From the NCBI GenBank assembly GCA_963715895.1, contig OY970284.1:2728001-2792000 (forward strand): a stretch of DNA of 64,000 bases. Direction: 5' to 3'. This DNA comes from JADGNZ01 sp963715895. GTDB taxonomy: Bacteria > Acidobacteriota > Thermoanaerobaculia > Gp7-AA8. The notes under the pieces were generated by a model. It saw nothing but the letters and a program-made list of their open reading frames with translations, made no database searches and was not told where the DNA came from. Both the position numbers and the translations under genes were made by a program. Position 1 is the first letter of the stretch. The number at the start of each line of letters is the position of its first letter. Shown piece by piece: positions 1-6,478 of the stretch.

Positions 1-69
1 GTCGGCCATTATCGACTCGATTTTGTCGCCATTCGCTTTGATGATCGTTACCTTGTCTCGGGCTTGCAT
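1..69 (-). CDS. Hypothetical protein, N-terminal fragment at window edge
   Basis: An ATG at 69 on the minus strand opens 23 codons that run off the left edge without a stop (begins MQARDKVTIIKANGDKIES). The start resembles small conserved proteins of unknown role, but the fragment is too short for a family call. It lies 19 bases downstream of the DUF433 gene on the same strand. In many genomes a DUF433 antitoxin is followed by its toxin, but this N-terminus does not look like the usual PIN-like DUF5615 partner, so I do not call it a toxin. Confidence 0.4.
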   Translation of the reverse strand, partial: MQARDKVTIIKANGDKIESIMAD

Positions 70-88
70 CGATTGACTCAGAGGATTT

Positions 89-319
89 TCACTTCGACGA
101 GAGTGGCACTTCAAACTCATCGGAACGCCAGGCTGCATACGCGAGTGCTTCCGAAATATCGTCCGGTTCGAGATATGGATAAAGCCGAAGAATATCCTCT
201 CGCGAATGACCCGATGCAACCATCCCGACGACGGTTCCCACCGTCACACGGATACCTCGGATGCAGGGCCGGCGGCCCATCATCTGAGGATTCGAGGTGA
301 TTCTGGTCAACGGCTTCAT
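89..319 (-). CDS. DUF433 family protein (putative antitoxin)
   Basis: A protein of about 76 residues spanning nearly the whole DUF433 domain: I-T-S-N-P near the start, then the central GRRPCIRGIRVTV motif, then the helical EDILRLYP and LEPDDISEALAYAA segments. DUF433 proteins have a small winged-helix-like fold and are usually antitoxins of type II-like pairs. I start it at the ATG at 319 because the 12 upstream codons in the same frame (from 355) do not belong to the family and look like the tail of a decayed PIN gene. No clear ribosome-binding site is visible. No cognate toxin is recognisable downstream, so the antitoxin role is by family only. Confidence 0.75.
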   Translation of the reverse strand: MKPLTRITSNPQMMGRRPCIRGIRVTVGTVVGMVASGHSREDILRLYPYLEPDDISEALAYAAWRSDEFEVPLSSK

Positions 320-404
320 AGCTTCGAAGTATAGGGCGTTGCCTGCAGTGATCAAAGCTCTTCGGCAGACTCAGAAGATACGTGTATAGAGCGGCAGCCC
401 TCAT
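320..404 (-). pseudogene. Possible relic of a VapC-like PIN toxin
   Basis: The stop of the Phd antitoxin overlaps an ATG in the ATGA arrangement (401-404), which is how PIN toxins normally follow this antitoxin type. What follows reads MRAAALYTYLLSL, where an intact toxin would read roughly MRLLLDTHxLLW, so the catalytic Asp of the DTH motif is gone. About 40 bases later a second frame reads RRALITAGNALYFEA, similar to a later segment of PIN toxins, and runs straight into the DUF433 start. I read this as a toxin gene cut down to about 85 bases. The matches are short, so the call is tentative. Confidence 0.35.
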
Positions 405-631
405 TGCTCGAAACCTCGCAGGACCTCCTCGGGCAATGGGTCATCGAAGTCATCGGGCACGACGAACGATCCTGCAGCGAGTCCGAAGGGCCTTGGCCGG
501 AGTACGGATTCGATCGGGCGAATTTCAGCGACGGGCCTGTCATGTTGCGTGACGACAAGGGTTTCGCCCTCGATCACGCGATGGAGGAACCCTTCGGGAT
601 CGCGCGTCACTTCTTCCACACTGACGTTCAT
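401..631 (-). CDS. Phd/YefM-family antitoxin
   Basis: A 76-residue protein typical of Phd/YefM antitoxins. The N-terminal DNA-binding half carries GETLVVTQHDRPVAEIRP, the usual strand-turn-strand of the family. The C-terminal half, GLAAGSFVVPDDFDDPLPEEVL, is the toxin-binding tail seen in members paired with PIN-domain toxins. Its stop overlaps an ATG that should begin the toxin, but only a short degraded remnant remains there, so this looks like an orphaned antitoxin. The family usually autorepresses its own promoter; no operator is obvious here. Confidence 0.8.
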   Translation of the reverse strand: MNVSVEEVTRDPEGFLHRVIEGETLVVTQHDRPVAEIRPIESVLRPRPFGLAAGSFVVPDDFDDPLPEEVLRGFEQ

Positions 632-665
632 GGCTTGTTGAGTTTAGCAGGTAGTCGGCGGGAGC

Positions 666-1649
666 TCACGCGTTGACCGACGCCATACTCGTACTCGGAT
701 ACCGGTCGCCCGCCGCGACTCCCTTCGGCGCCACTTCGTCGATCCGAGCGAGATCGTCAGCCGTCAACTCGATCTCCGCGGCAGCGATGTTCTCCTCGAG
801 GTGTCCGATGCTTCTGCTGCCGGGGATCGGCACGATGTCGTTGCCGCGGGAGAGGATCCAGGCGATGGCGAGTTGGGCGGGGGTGACGCCCTTCGCGCGT
901 GCGATCTCTTCGATGCGGCGGACGAGGTCGAGGTTGCGTGCGAAGTTCTCGCCCTGGAAGCGGGGAGAGAGGCGGCGGTAGTCGGTGGGCTCGAAGTCGT
1001 CGATCGTCTTGAAACGGCCGGAGAGGAAGCCGCGGCCGATGGGGGAGTAGGCGACGAAGCCGATTCTCAGCTCGCGCACCACCGGAAGGATCTCATCCTC
1101 GGGGTCGCGGCTCCAGAGCGAGTATTCGGTCTGGAGGGCGGTGATCGGGTGCACTGCGTGGGCGCGGCGGATCGTTTCCGGCGCTGCCTCGGAGAGGCCG
1201 AGGTGGCGCACCTTGCCGGCACGGACCAGATCGGCCATGGCACCGACCGTATCTTCGATCGGAGTGGTGCGGTCGACGCGGTGCTGGTAATAGAGATCGA
1301 TGTGATCGACGCCGAGGCGGCGGAGCGACGCGTCGCAGGCCTGGCGCACGTAGTCGGGCTTGCCGCTGATGCCGAGGAAGGCGCCGTCGTCGCCGCGCAT
1401 ATTGCCGAACTTCGTGGCCAGGACGACCTCGTCGCGGCGTCCGCGGATGGCGCGGCCGACCAGCTCTTCATTCCGGAAAGGGCCGTACATATCGGCCGTG
1501 TCGAGGAAGTTGCAGCCGAGGTCGAGAGCGCGGTGGATGGTGGCGATCGACGACGTGTCGTCGTAGGAGCCGTAAAACTCGGACATCCCCATGCAGCCGA
1601 GGCCGACGGCGGAGACGGTGAGAGAGTTGCCGAGCGTTCTCTTCTTCAA
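666..1649 (-). CDS. Aldo/keto reductase
   Basis: A 327-residue NADPH-dependent oxidoreductase of the aldo/keto reductase superfamily, closest in feel to the AKR13/YakC type. The barrel starts with MKKRTLGNSLTVSAVGLGCMG. The catalytic tetrad is visible: Asp50 and Tyr55 in LDTADMYG, Lys80 in ATKFG, and a His in YYQHRVD near residue 121. The C-terminal cofactor-binding signature IPGSRSIGHLEEN is present. The start is TTG, overlapping the stop of a 52-residue gene as TTGA, so translation of the two is probably coupled. The substrate cannot be predicted; small carbonyl detoxification is the usual role. Confidence 0.9.
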   Translation of the reverse strand: MKKRTLGNSLTVSAVGLGCMGMSEFYGSYDDTSSIATIHRALDLGCNFLDTADMYGPFRNEELVGRAIRGRRDEVVLATKFGNMRGDDGAFLGISGKPDYVRQACDASLRRLGVDHIDLYYQHRVDRTTPIEDTVGAMADLVRAGKVRHLGLSEAAPETIRRAHAVHPITALQTEYSLWSRDPEDEILPVVRELRIGFVAYSPIGRGFLSGRFKTIDDFEPTDYRRLSPRFQGENFARNLDLVRRIEEIARAKGVTPAQLAIAWILSRGNDIVPIPGSRSIGHLEENIAAAEIELTADDLARIDEVAPKGVAAGDRYPSTSMASVNA

Positions 1650-1804
1650 TGGCGTCGATCCTGATTCCGCAACGCTTCATCGATCTCAGACTCGTCGCCT
1701 TCCGCCTGGGAAGGCTTACGGTCGAGGTCGTCGTCCCATCGGCGCCGGCCTTCCTGCGCTTCGCGTTTCGCTGGACGTTCTGCTTTTGGTTCTACCCGGG
1801 ACAT
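1646..1804 (-). CDS. Small highly charged protein, 52 residues
   Basis: An ATG at 1804 is preceded by a very strong Shine-Dalgarno (AGGAGG, 6 bases upstream), which makes this a real gene despite its size. The product is hydrophilic: a basic N-terminal half (many Lys and Arg), then RRRWDDDLDRKPSQAEGDE and an acidic, Asn/Gln-rich end. The R-K-P-S-Q-A-E-G-D motif recalls small proteins of unknown function found in many Gram-negative bacteria; I cannot name a family. No signal peptide or membrane segment. It overlaps the aldo/keto reductase start by four bases, so the two form an operon. Confidence 0.7.
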   Translation of the reverse strand: MSRVEPKAERPAKREAQEGRRRWDDDLDRKPSQAEGDESEIDEALRNQDRRH

Positions 1805-1848
1805 GGGAGCCTCCTGCCGCACGTCCAGCAAACGGAGTGCCTGGCGAC

Positions 1849-1935
1849 GGTTACTGGGTTCCTGGGTTGCTTGGTTTCTTGATAGCCCAATTTCCGCATC
1901 ACGCAGCAACCGAGCAACCCAGCAACTCAGTAACC
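1849..1935. repeat. Complementary-arm repeat, TTGCTGGG family (copy 1)
   Basis: Two arms of about 30 bases, each made of near-tandem copies of a 7-8-base unit (GGTTGCTG / CAGCAACC), face each other across a short AT-rich loop. It sits between the start of the 52-residue gene and the end of the cupin gene. The same unit recurs at 5184-5258 and 19248-19317. The arms can fold into a long imperfect stem; no T-tract follows, so a simple terminator is not the obvious reading. Confidence 0.85.
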
Positions 1936-1937
1936 AT

Positions 1938-2741
1938 TCACTTGAACCCGATCCAGTCGCTCATCCCGACTACGTGACTCGATCGCTCGCTCCGTTGCTC
2001 CTCGACGTAGACGCGCAGCCGGATGGGGTGCTTGAGGGCGGGATAGACGAGGATGTTGCGGAGATCCTGGGTCAGGGTAACGGTGCCGGTAGCGCTGTCG
2101 AGGAACTTGGGGCCGGCGCTCGGGAGGCTGAAGGTCTGGTTCGGCTTCGTCGTCTCGAAGACGATCTGCAGGTAATAGGTCGACGGACGGAAGTTGTGAA
2201 TCTCGTAGTCGACCTCTGCCTTGAACGTCGTCGCGGCCGTCAGATCACTACCCGCTGACGGCGCGATGTCACGCACGGTAACCGTTGCCGTTGGAACAGC
2301 CGGCGGAGCGTTGGGATCGGTCGTCATCAGCTCCCACGGCCCGACGCCGGTGATCTGCATCTCGGTCGCCTCGGGGAAGAAGAGGTAGTGCATGACCCGC
2401 GGCGGGTTGACGTAGAAGCTGCCGGCCTTGTAACGGGTGACCGAGTCCTTGTTCGCAACCGATCCGAATCCGAGGTCGACCGCCCCGGAGAGGACGGTCA
2501 CGCGTTCCTGGCGCGGATGCCAGTGCGGTGGAATCGCCGAGCCGGCCGGGATGCGCACGCGCATGGTGAACGTCCCTTCCGTGCGCGGATCGCCTTCCAG
2601 GATGGCCATCTTCGACCCGGTGGGAAGAGTATCCGGGCCGTCTTTCCAGACGACGGCCTCGGGGGTGAAGGCGATCGGGGCCTCCTGAGCGGTTGCGATC
2701 GCGGCGGAAACGATTAAGACGGCGAGCAGGACTGTGCGCAT
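1938..2741 (-). CDS. Secreted cupin-domain protein
   Basis: A 267-residue protein that starts at ATG 2741, where a clear signal peptide begins (MRTVLLAVLIVSAAIATAQ, cut near residue 19); the longer open frame upstream is noise. Residues about 50-125 form a cupin barrel: IPPHWHPRQERVTVLSG holds the metal-binding His, His and Glu of cupin motif 1, and motif 2 contains NPPRVMHYLFF with the further His. The remaining 130 residues look like a beta-rich domain of unknown function (VEEQRSERSSHVVGMSDWIGF at the end). Location is periplasmic or outer surface. It stands alone; the substrate is unknown. Confidence 0.85.
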   Translation of the reverse strand: MRTVLLAVLIVSAAIATAQEAPIAFTPEAVVWKDGPDTLPTGSKMAILEGDPRTEGTFTMRVRIPAGSAIPPHWHPRQERVTVLSGAVDLGFGSVANKDSVTRYKAGSFYVNPPRVMHYLFFPEATEMQITGVGPWELMTTDPNAPPAVPTATVTVRDIAPSAGSDLTAATTFKAEVDYEIHNFRPSTYYLQIVFETTKPNQTFSLPSAGPKFLDSATGTVTLTQDLRNILVYPALKHPIRLRVYVEEQRSERSSHVVGMSDWIGFK

Positions 2742-2756
2742 AGGGGAATCATAAGA

Positions 2757-2820
2757 GGTCTCGCGGGGTCTCTGCCTTACCGCGCCGCGAGACCGCGCAA
2801 CCCCGAGACCGCGAGACCCG
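2757..2820. repeat. Complementary-arm repeat, GTCTCGCGG family (copy 1)
   Basis: GGTCTCGCGGGGTCTC on the left pairs with GAGACCGCGAGACC and GCGAGACCGCG units on the right, with a short loop. It lies between the cupin start and the argR promoter. The same unit returns nested inside another repeat family at 42595-42680. Confidence 0.8.
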
Positions 2821-2849
2821 GTCCCGGAATGACCACGTGCACATACCCG

Positions 2850-2901
2850 TTGACATCCCTCGAGGAATGCATAAAAATTCACGTCGATGAATAAGCATGC
2901 A
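2850..2901 (+). promoter_or_regulatory. argR promoter with two tandem ARG boxes
   Basis: A -35 TTGACA (2850-2855) is followed 16 bases later by TAAAAA (2872-2877) as a plausible -10. Over the -10 lies TGCATAAAAATTCA (2868-2881), matching 13 of 14 positions of the core ARG box TGAATWWWWATTCA. A second, weaker box, TGAATAAGCATGCA (2888-2901, 11 of 14), lies exactly 20 bp further on and covers the argR start codon. ArgR hexamers bind pairs of 18-bp boxes 2-3 bp apart, which is this geometry. Arginine-dependent autorepression by blocking the promoter is the natural reading. Confidence 0.85.
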
Positions 2902-3393
2902 CATGGCGACGTACTGCGGAGGCAGGAGGAGATCCTTCGGATCGTCCGCGAGCAGTCTGTCCACTCGCAGGACGTGCTGCTGGCGCTGTTGAAAAAGCGC
3001 GGCTTCCGTGTGACGCAGCCGACGCTCTCGCGCGATCTGCGCGAGCTCGGTGTGGCCAAGTCGCCGAACGGGTACATCACCCGCGATGCCTTTGCCGGCG
3101 GTGCCGTGGTCGCCTTCGCGCCGCGCGACGTCGTGGAGACGCGGCTGGAGCAGGCCGTGGCTGAATACGTCACCGGCGCCGATACCGCCGGCAACCTGGT
3201 CGTGATCCGTACCCCCGCCGCCAGCGCACAGCCCGTGGCCAGCGCCATCGACGGCGCATCGATCGACGGTGTCCTCGGCACCATCGGCGGCGACGACACC
3301 ATCTTCGTGGCCTTCCGCACGCCGGTCGCGGCCTCGGCATTCGCCGAGCGCCTCCGACGAATCATCGGCATCCGTCGCCGCAACATTCGCTGA
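2887..3393 (+). CDS. argR: Arginine repressor ArgR
   Basis: A 168-residue transcription regulator that senses L-arginine and controls arginine genes. The N-terminal winged helix (about 10-80) has the family signature TQPTLSRDLRELGVAKSPNGY. The C-terminal oligomerisation and arginine-binding domain (about 95-165) ends with the typical GTIGGDDTIFVAF stretch carrying the adjacent acidic pair that contacts arginine. It opens the arg cluster, 21 bases before argC. The start codon lies inside an ARG box and only about 10 bases after the predicted -10, with no Shine-Dalgarno, so the mRNA may be leaderless or nearly so. Confidence 0.92.
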   Translation: MNKHAHGDVLRRQEEILRIVREQSVHSQDVLLALLKKRGFRVTQPTLSRDLRELGVAKSPNGYITRDAFAGGAVVAFAPRDVVETRLEQAVAEYVTGADTAGNLVVIRTPAASAQPVASAIDGASIDGVLGTIGGDDTIFVAFRTPVAASAFAERLRRIIGIRRRNIR

Positions 3394-3414
3394 TTTTTTT
3401 CCGGGACAACTGCC

Positions 3415-4440
3415 ATGAACGAATCAAACGTGAAATCACGGAAGCGCGTCGCCATCGTTGGCGCGACCGGCTATTCCGGCGCGGAGCTGACGGCCATCCT
3501 GGCGCGTCACGCCGAGGTGGAGCTGGTGGCGCTCTTTTCATCGAGCAGCACCGCGCGCGGGCCGGTCACGCCGACGCTCCCGCAGTTCATCGCCGAACCG
3601 TTCTCAATGGAGGCGCTCGTCGCCGCGCAGCCGGAAATCGTCTTCCTGGCCACGCCGAACGAAGTCTCGGCCGGTCTGGCGCCGCAGCTTCTGGACCTCG
3701 GCATGCGGGTCATCGACCTCTCCGGCGCATTCCGCCTCGAGGAGCCGTCGATGTATCCGACGTGGTACGGCTTCGATCACGAGCGGCCGAGTCTGCTCGG
3801 CGAGGCGGTTTACGGACTGACCGAGTACTGCAACGGCGAGCTGAAGAACGCGCGGCTCGTGGCCAATCCCGGCTGCTATCCGACGTCGATCCTTCTGGCG
3901 CTGCGGCCGCTGACGTTTGCCATCGACCGCGAGCAGCCGGTGATCTGCGACTCCAAGAGCGGCGTCTCCGGCGCCGGCAAGAAAGCCGACGTCAATTTTT
4001 CCTTCGCGGAGCTTTTCGGCAACTTCAAGGCCTACGGCGTCGGCAATCACCGGCACGAGCCGGAGATCCGCCAGCAGCTTCACCTCGGCGATCGCGCGCC
4101 GGTGGTCTTCGTCGCGCATCTGCTACCGGTGCATCGCGGCATCCTCTCGACGATGCACATCGGCTTCACGCACCCGATGAGCGAGCAGCAGATCACCGAC
4201 GCCTACACGCGCGTCTACGAGAACGCGCCGTTCGTGCGCGTGCTGCCGGCCGGCCAGTTGCCGGAGTTGAAGAACGTCGTCAGCACGCCGCGGGCGGATA
4301 TTGGGTTTCAACTGCTGCACGGCGGTCGGCGCGCGGTGATCGTCTGCGTGATCGACAACCTCCTCAAGGGCGCTGCCTCGCAGGCGGTGCAGAACTTCAA
4401 CCGGATGTGCGGTTTTCCGGAGACGGAGGCGCTGGTCTGA
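3415..4440 (+). CDS. argC: N-acetyl-gamma-glutamyl-phosphate reductase
   Basis: 341 residues, the usual length of ArgC. It reduces N-acetylglutamyl phosphate to the semialdehyde with NADPH, the third step of arginine synthesis, in the cytosol. The N-terminal nucleotide-binding motif is VAIVGATGYSG (12-22). The catalytic cysteine is Cys154 in NPGCYPT. The conserved SGVSGAGK follows, and the histidine-containing HRHEPEI segment lies beyond residue 205. The stop overlaps the argB start (ATGA). A glycine/serine-rich start (MNESNVKSRKR) precedes the fold, so initiation a few residues later cannot be excluded. Confidence 0.96.
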   Translation: MNESNVKSRKRVAIVGATGYSGAELTAILARHAEVELVALFSSSSTARGPVTPTLPQFIAEPFSMEALVAAQPEIVFLATPNEVSAGLAPQLLDLGMRVIDLSGAFRLEEPSMYPTWYGFDHERPSLLGEAVYGLTEYCNGELKNARLVANPGCYPTSILLALRPLTFAIDREQPVICDSKSGVSGAGKKADVNFSFAELFGNFKAYGVGNHRHEPEIRQQLHLGDRAPVVFVAHLLPVHRGILSTMHIGFTHPMSEQQITDAYTRVYENAPFVRVLPAGQLPELKNVVSTPRADIGFQLLHGGRRAVIVCVIDNLLKGAASQAVQNFNRMCGFPETEALV

Positions 4441-5180
4441 TGAACGTCATCAAATTGGGGGGAAGCCTTCTCGACGATCCGGCCCGGCGCGCCGAGGCGC
4501 TCCGTGCGATCGCCGCGCAATGGAAGAGCGGCCGGGAAGTGGTGCTCGTTCACGGCGGCGGAAAACACGTCGACGCGAATCTCAAGCGCCTCGGCATTCC
4601 GAAGCGGACCTATGCCGGACTTCGCATCACCGACGACCAGACGCTCGACGTCGTCGTGGCCACGCTGGCCGGCTCGGTGAACAAGATGCTCGTGGCCGAG
4701 CTGTCGGCGATGGGGGTCCTGGTGGCCGGTATCAGCGGGTGCGACGCGTCGACGCTCGTCGCGGAACAGCATCCGCCGATCGATGGCATCGACCTCGGAC
4801 ATGTCGGCAGCGTCACCGGAGGAGATCCGACGCTGGTCCAGGCATTGGTCACGAGCGGCATCCTGCCGGTCATCTCGTCGATCGCCGAGGGGCCGGATGG
4901 GGCGCTGTTGAACGTGAATGCGGACACGGCCGCGGCGGCGATCGCTATCGCAGTCGGCGCCGAAGAGCTGATTTTTATCACCGACGTCGCCGGCCTGCTC
5001 GATGCCACCGGCAACGTCGTCGCCGAGTTGTGCGCCACGGACGCGGAAGCACTCCTCGGCACGGAAGTCGTCACCGGCGGCATGCGTCCGAAACTGCAGG
5101 CCGCTCTGCACGCGCTCGGATCAGGCGTGCGGCGCATCACGATTGGAGAAGAGGGAGGAACGCAGTTGATCGCTGCGTGA
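4440..5180 (+). CDS. argB: Acetylglutamate kinase
   Basis: 246 residues starting at the ATG that overlaps the argC stop; a much longer open frame upstream is only a shadow of argC. ArgB phosphorylates N-acetylglutamate, the committed and often arginine-inhibited step. Amino-acid-kinase motifs are visible: IKLGGSLLDD at the start, VLVHGGGKHVD near residue 40, the substrate-binding N-V-N-A-D-T segment near 160, and FITDVAGLLD near 180. It is shorter than arginine-sensitive ArgB proteins (about 300 residues with an extra N-terminal helix), so it may not be feedback-inhibited; that is inference from length. Confidence 0.95.
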   Translation: MNVIKLGGSLLDDPARRAEALRAIAAQWKSGREVVLVHGGGKHVDANLKRLGIPKRTYAGLRITDDQTLDVVVATLAGSVNKMLVAELSAMGVLVAGISGCDASTLVAEQHPPIDGIDLGHVGSVTGGDPTLVQALVTSGILPVISSIAEGPDGALLNVNADTAAAAIAIAVGAEELIFITDVAGLLDATGNVVAELCATDAEALLGTEVVTGGMRPKLQAALHALGSGVRRITIGEEGGTQLIAA

Positions 5181-5183
5181 AAC

Positions 5184-5258
5184 GTTGCTGAGTTGCTTGG
5201 TTGCTGAGTTGCTGGGTGAAGAGCCTTAGCAACCCAGCAACCCAGCAACTCAGCAACC
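5184..5258. repeat. Complementary-arm repeat, TTGCTGGG family (copy 2)
   Basis: The left arm has four units of the type GTTGCTGAG/GTTGCTTGG and the right arm has four of AGCAACCCAGCAAC, separated by about 10 bases. It fills the whole argB-argD gap just upstream of the argD ribosome-binding site, so it would lie inside the arg mRNA and could form a stable stem there. Confidence 0.9.
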
Positions 5259-5272
5259 GCAAGGAGAACAAC

Positions 5273-6478
5273 ATGCTTCTACACGACGAATCCCCAGCCG
5301 CCGTCGAAGAGCGCGAGAAAGCGTTCGTGCTCGGCACGTATGCCCGCACGGCGTTTCATCCGCGCAGCGGCCGCGGCGCGCGCATCAGGGACGCCGAGGG
5401 CCGCGAGTATTGGGACCTGCTCGGCGGCATCGCCGTCAACGTCCTCGGTCATCGTCATCCGCGCCTGATCAAGGTGATGCGCGAGGAGTCGAACGCGCTG
5501 CTCCACATCTCGAACCTTTATTACCATCCGGCGCAGGGCCTGCTCGCGGAGCGGCTTGTGCGCGCATCGGGACTCTGCCGCGCGTTCTTCTGCAATAGCG
5601 GCACCGAGGCGAATGAAGCGGCGCTGAAGTTCGCGCGGCTTGCCAATCCCGGCCGCGCGGGGATCGTGGCGCTGAACGAGAGCTTCCACGGACGGACGAT
5701 GGGATCGCTGGCCATGACCGGCCACGAAGCCTACCGCGCGCCGTTCGAGCCGCTCGTCCCCGGCGTGACCTTCATCGAACCGAACGACATCCCCGCGCTC
5801 GAAGCGGCCGTCAGCGAGACCACCTGTGCGATCGTTCTGGAGCCGGTGATGGGGGAGGGAGGGATCATCCCGCTCTCGCACGACTTCCTGTCCGCCGCGC
5901 GCCGCCTGGCCGACCGCACCGGCGCGATCCTCATTTTCGACGAGATCCAATGCGGGCTCGGGCGGACCGGAACGCTCTTCGCCTTCCAGCAGAGCGGCAT
6001 CGTGCCGGACATAGTCACGCTGGCCAAACCGCTCGGCGGCGGACTGCCGCTCGGTGCAGTGCTGACCGGCGCAGCGATCGAAGGGCTCGTGAAGCCCGGC
6101 CATCACGGCACGACCTTCGGCGGCAACCCGGTGGCCTGCCGTCTCGGGTTGGCTGTCCTCGACGAGATCGAAGAGTCGAAGCTGCTGGATCGGGTCAACG
6201 AGACCGGCAACTGGTTCAAGGAGCAGTTACTTGCGTTGCAGTCGCGCAATCCGTCGATCGTCGACGTGCGCGGGCAGGGTTTCATGTGGGGCATCGAGCT
6301 CGACGGCCCGGCCAAGCCGGTCGTCGCCGAATTGCTGAACAAGGGGTTCGTCGTCGGCACCGCGCGCGACAACGTCATCCGCCTTCTGCCGCCGTACGTC
6401 GCACCGAAGAAGGCATTCGTGGAATTCATCGACGCACTGGAACAGGTGCTGGCCATCGTCAAGGAGAAAGCAGCGTGA
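5273..6478 (+). CDS. argD: Acetylornithine aminotransferase
   Basis: A 401-residue PLP enzyme of the class III aminotransferase family, converting N-acetylglutamate semialdehyde to N-acetylornithine with glutamate as amino donor. The start at 5273 is supported by AAGGAG 7 bases upstream. Visible motifs: the phosphate-binding CNSGTEANEAALKFAR near residue 105, FDEIQCGLGRTG near 225, and the PLP lysine Lys252 in TLAKPLGGG. The stop overlaps the GTG start of argG. ArgD enzymes often also serve as succinyldiaminopimelate aminotransferase in lysine synthesis. Confidence 0.95.
   Translation: MLLHDESPAAVEEREKAFVLGTYARTAFHPRSGRGARIRDAEGREYWDLLGGIAVNVLGHRHPRLIKVMREESNALLHISNLYYHPAQGLLAERLVRASGLCRAFFCNSGTEANEAALKFARLANPGRAGIVALNESFHGRTMGSLAMTGHEAYRAPFEPLVPGVTFIEPNDIPALEAAVSETTCAIVLEPVMGEGGIIPLSHDFLSAARRLADRTGAILIFDEIQCGLGRTGTLFAFQQSGIVPDIVTLAKPLGGGLPLGAVLTGAAIEGLVKPGHHGTTFGGNPVACRLGLAVLDEIEESKLLDRVNETGNWFKEQLLALQSRNPSIVDVRGQGFMWGIELDGPAKPVVAELLNKGFVVGTARDNVIRLLPPYVAPKKAFVEFIDALEQVLAIVKEKAA

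Noticed and set aside
801..1664. 287-codon plus-strand open frame opposite the aldo/keto reductase
   Set aside because: Antisense shadow; the reductase has all catalytic residues.
1938..3455. 505-codon frame extending the cupin gene upstream
   Set aside because: The part above 2741 lies antisense to argR and a repeat; the signal peptide at 2741 marks the real start.
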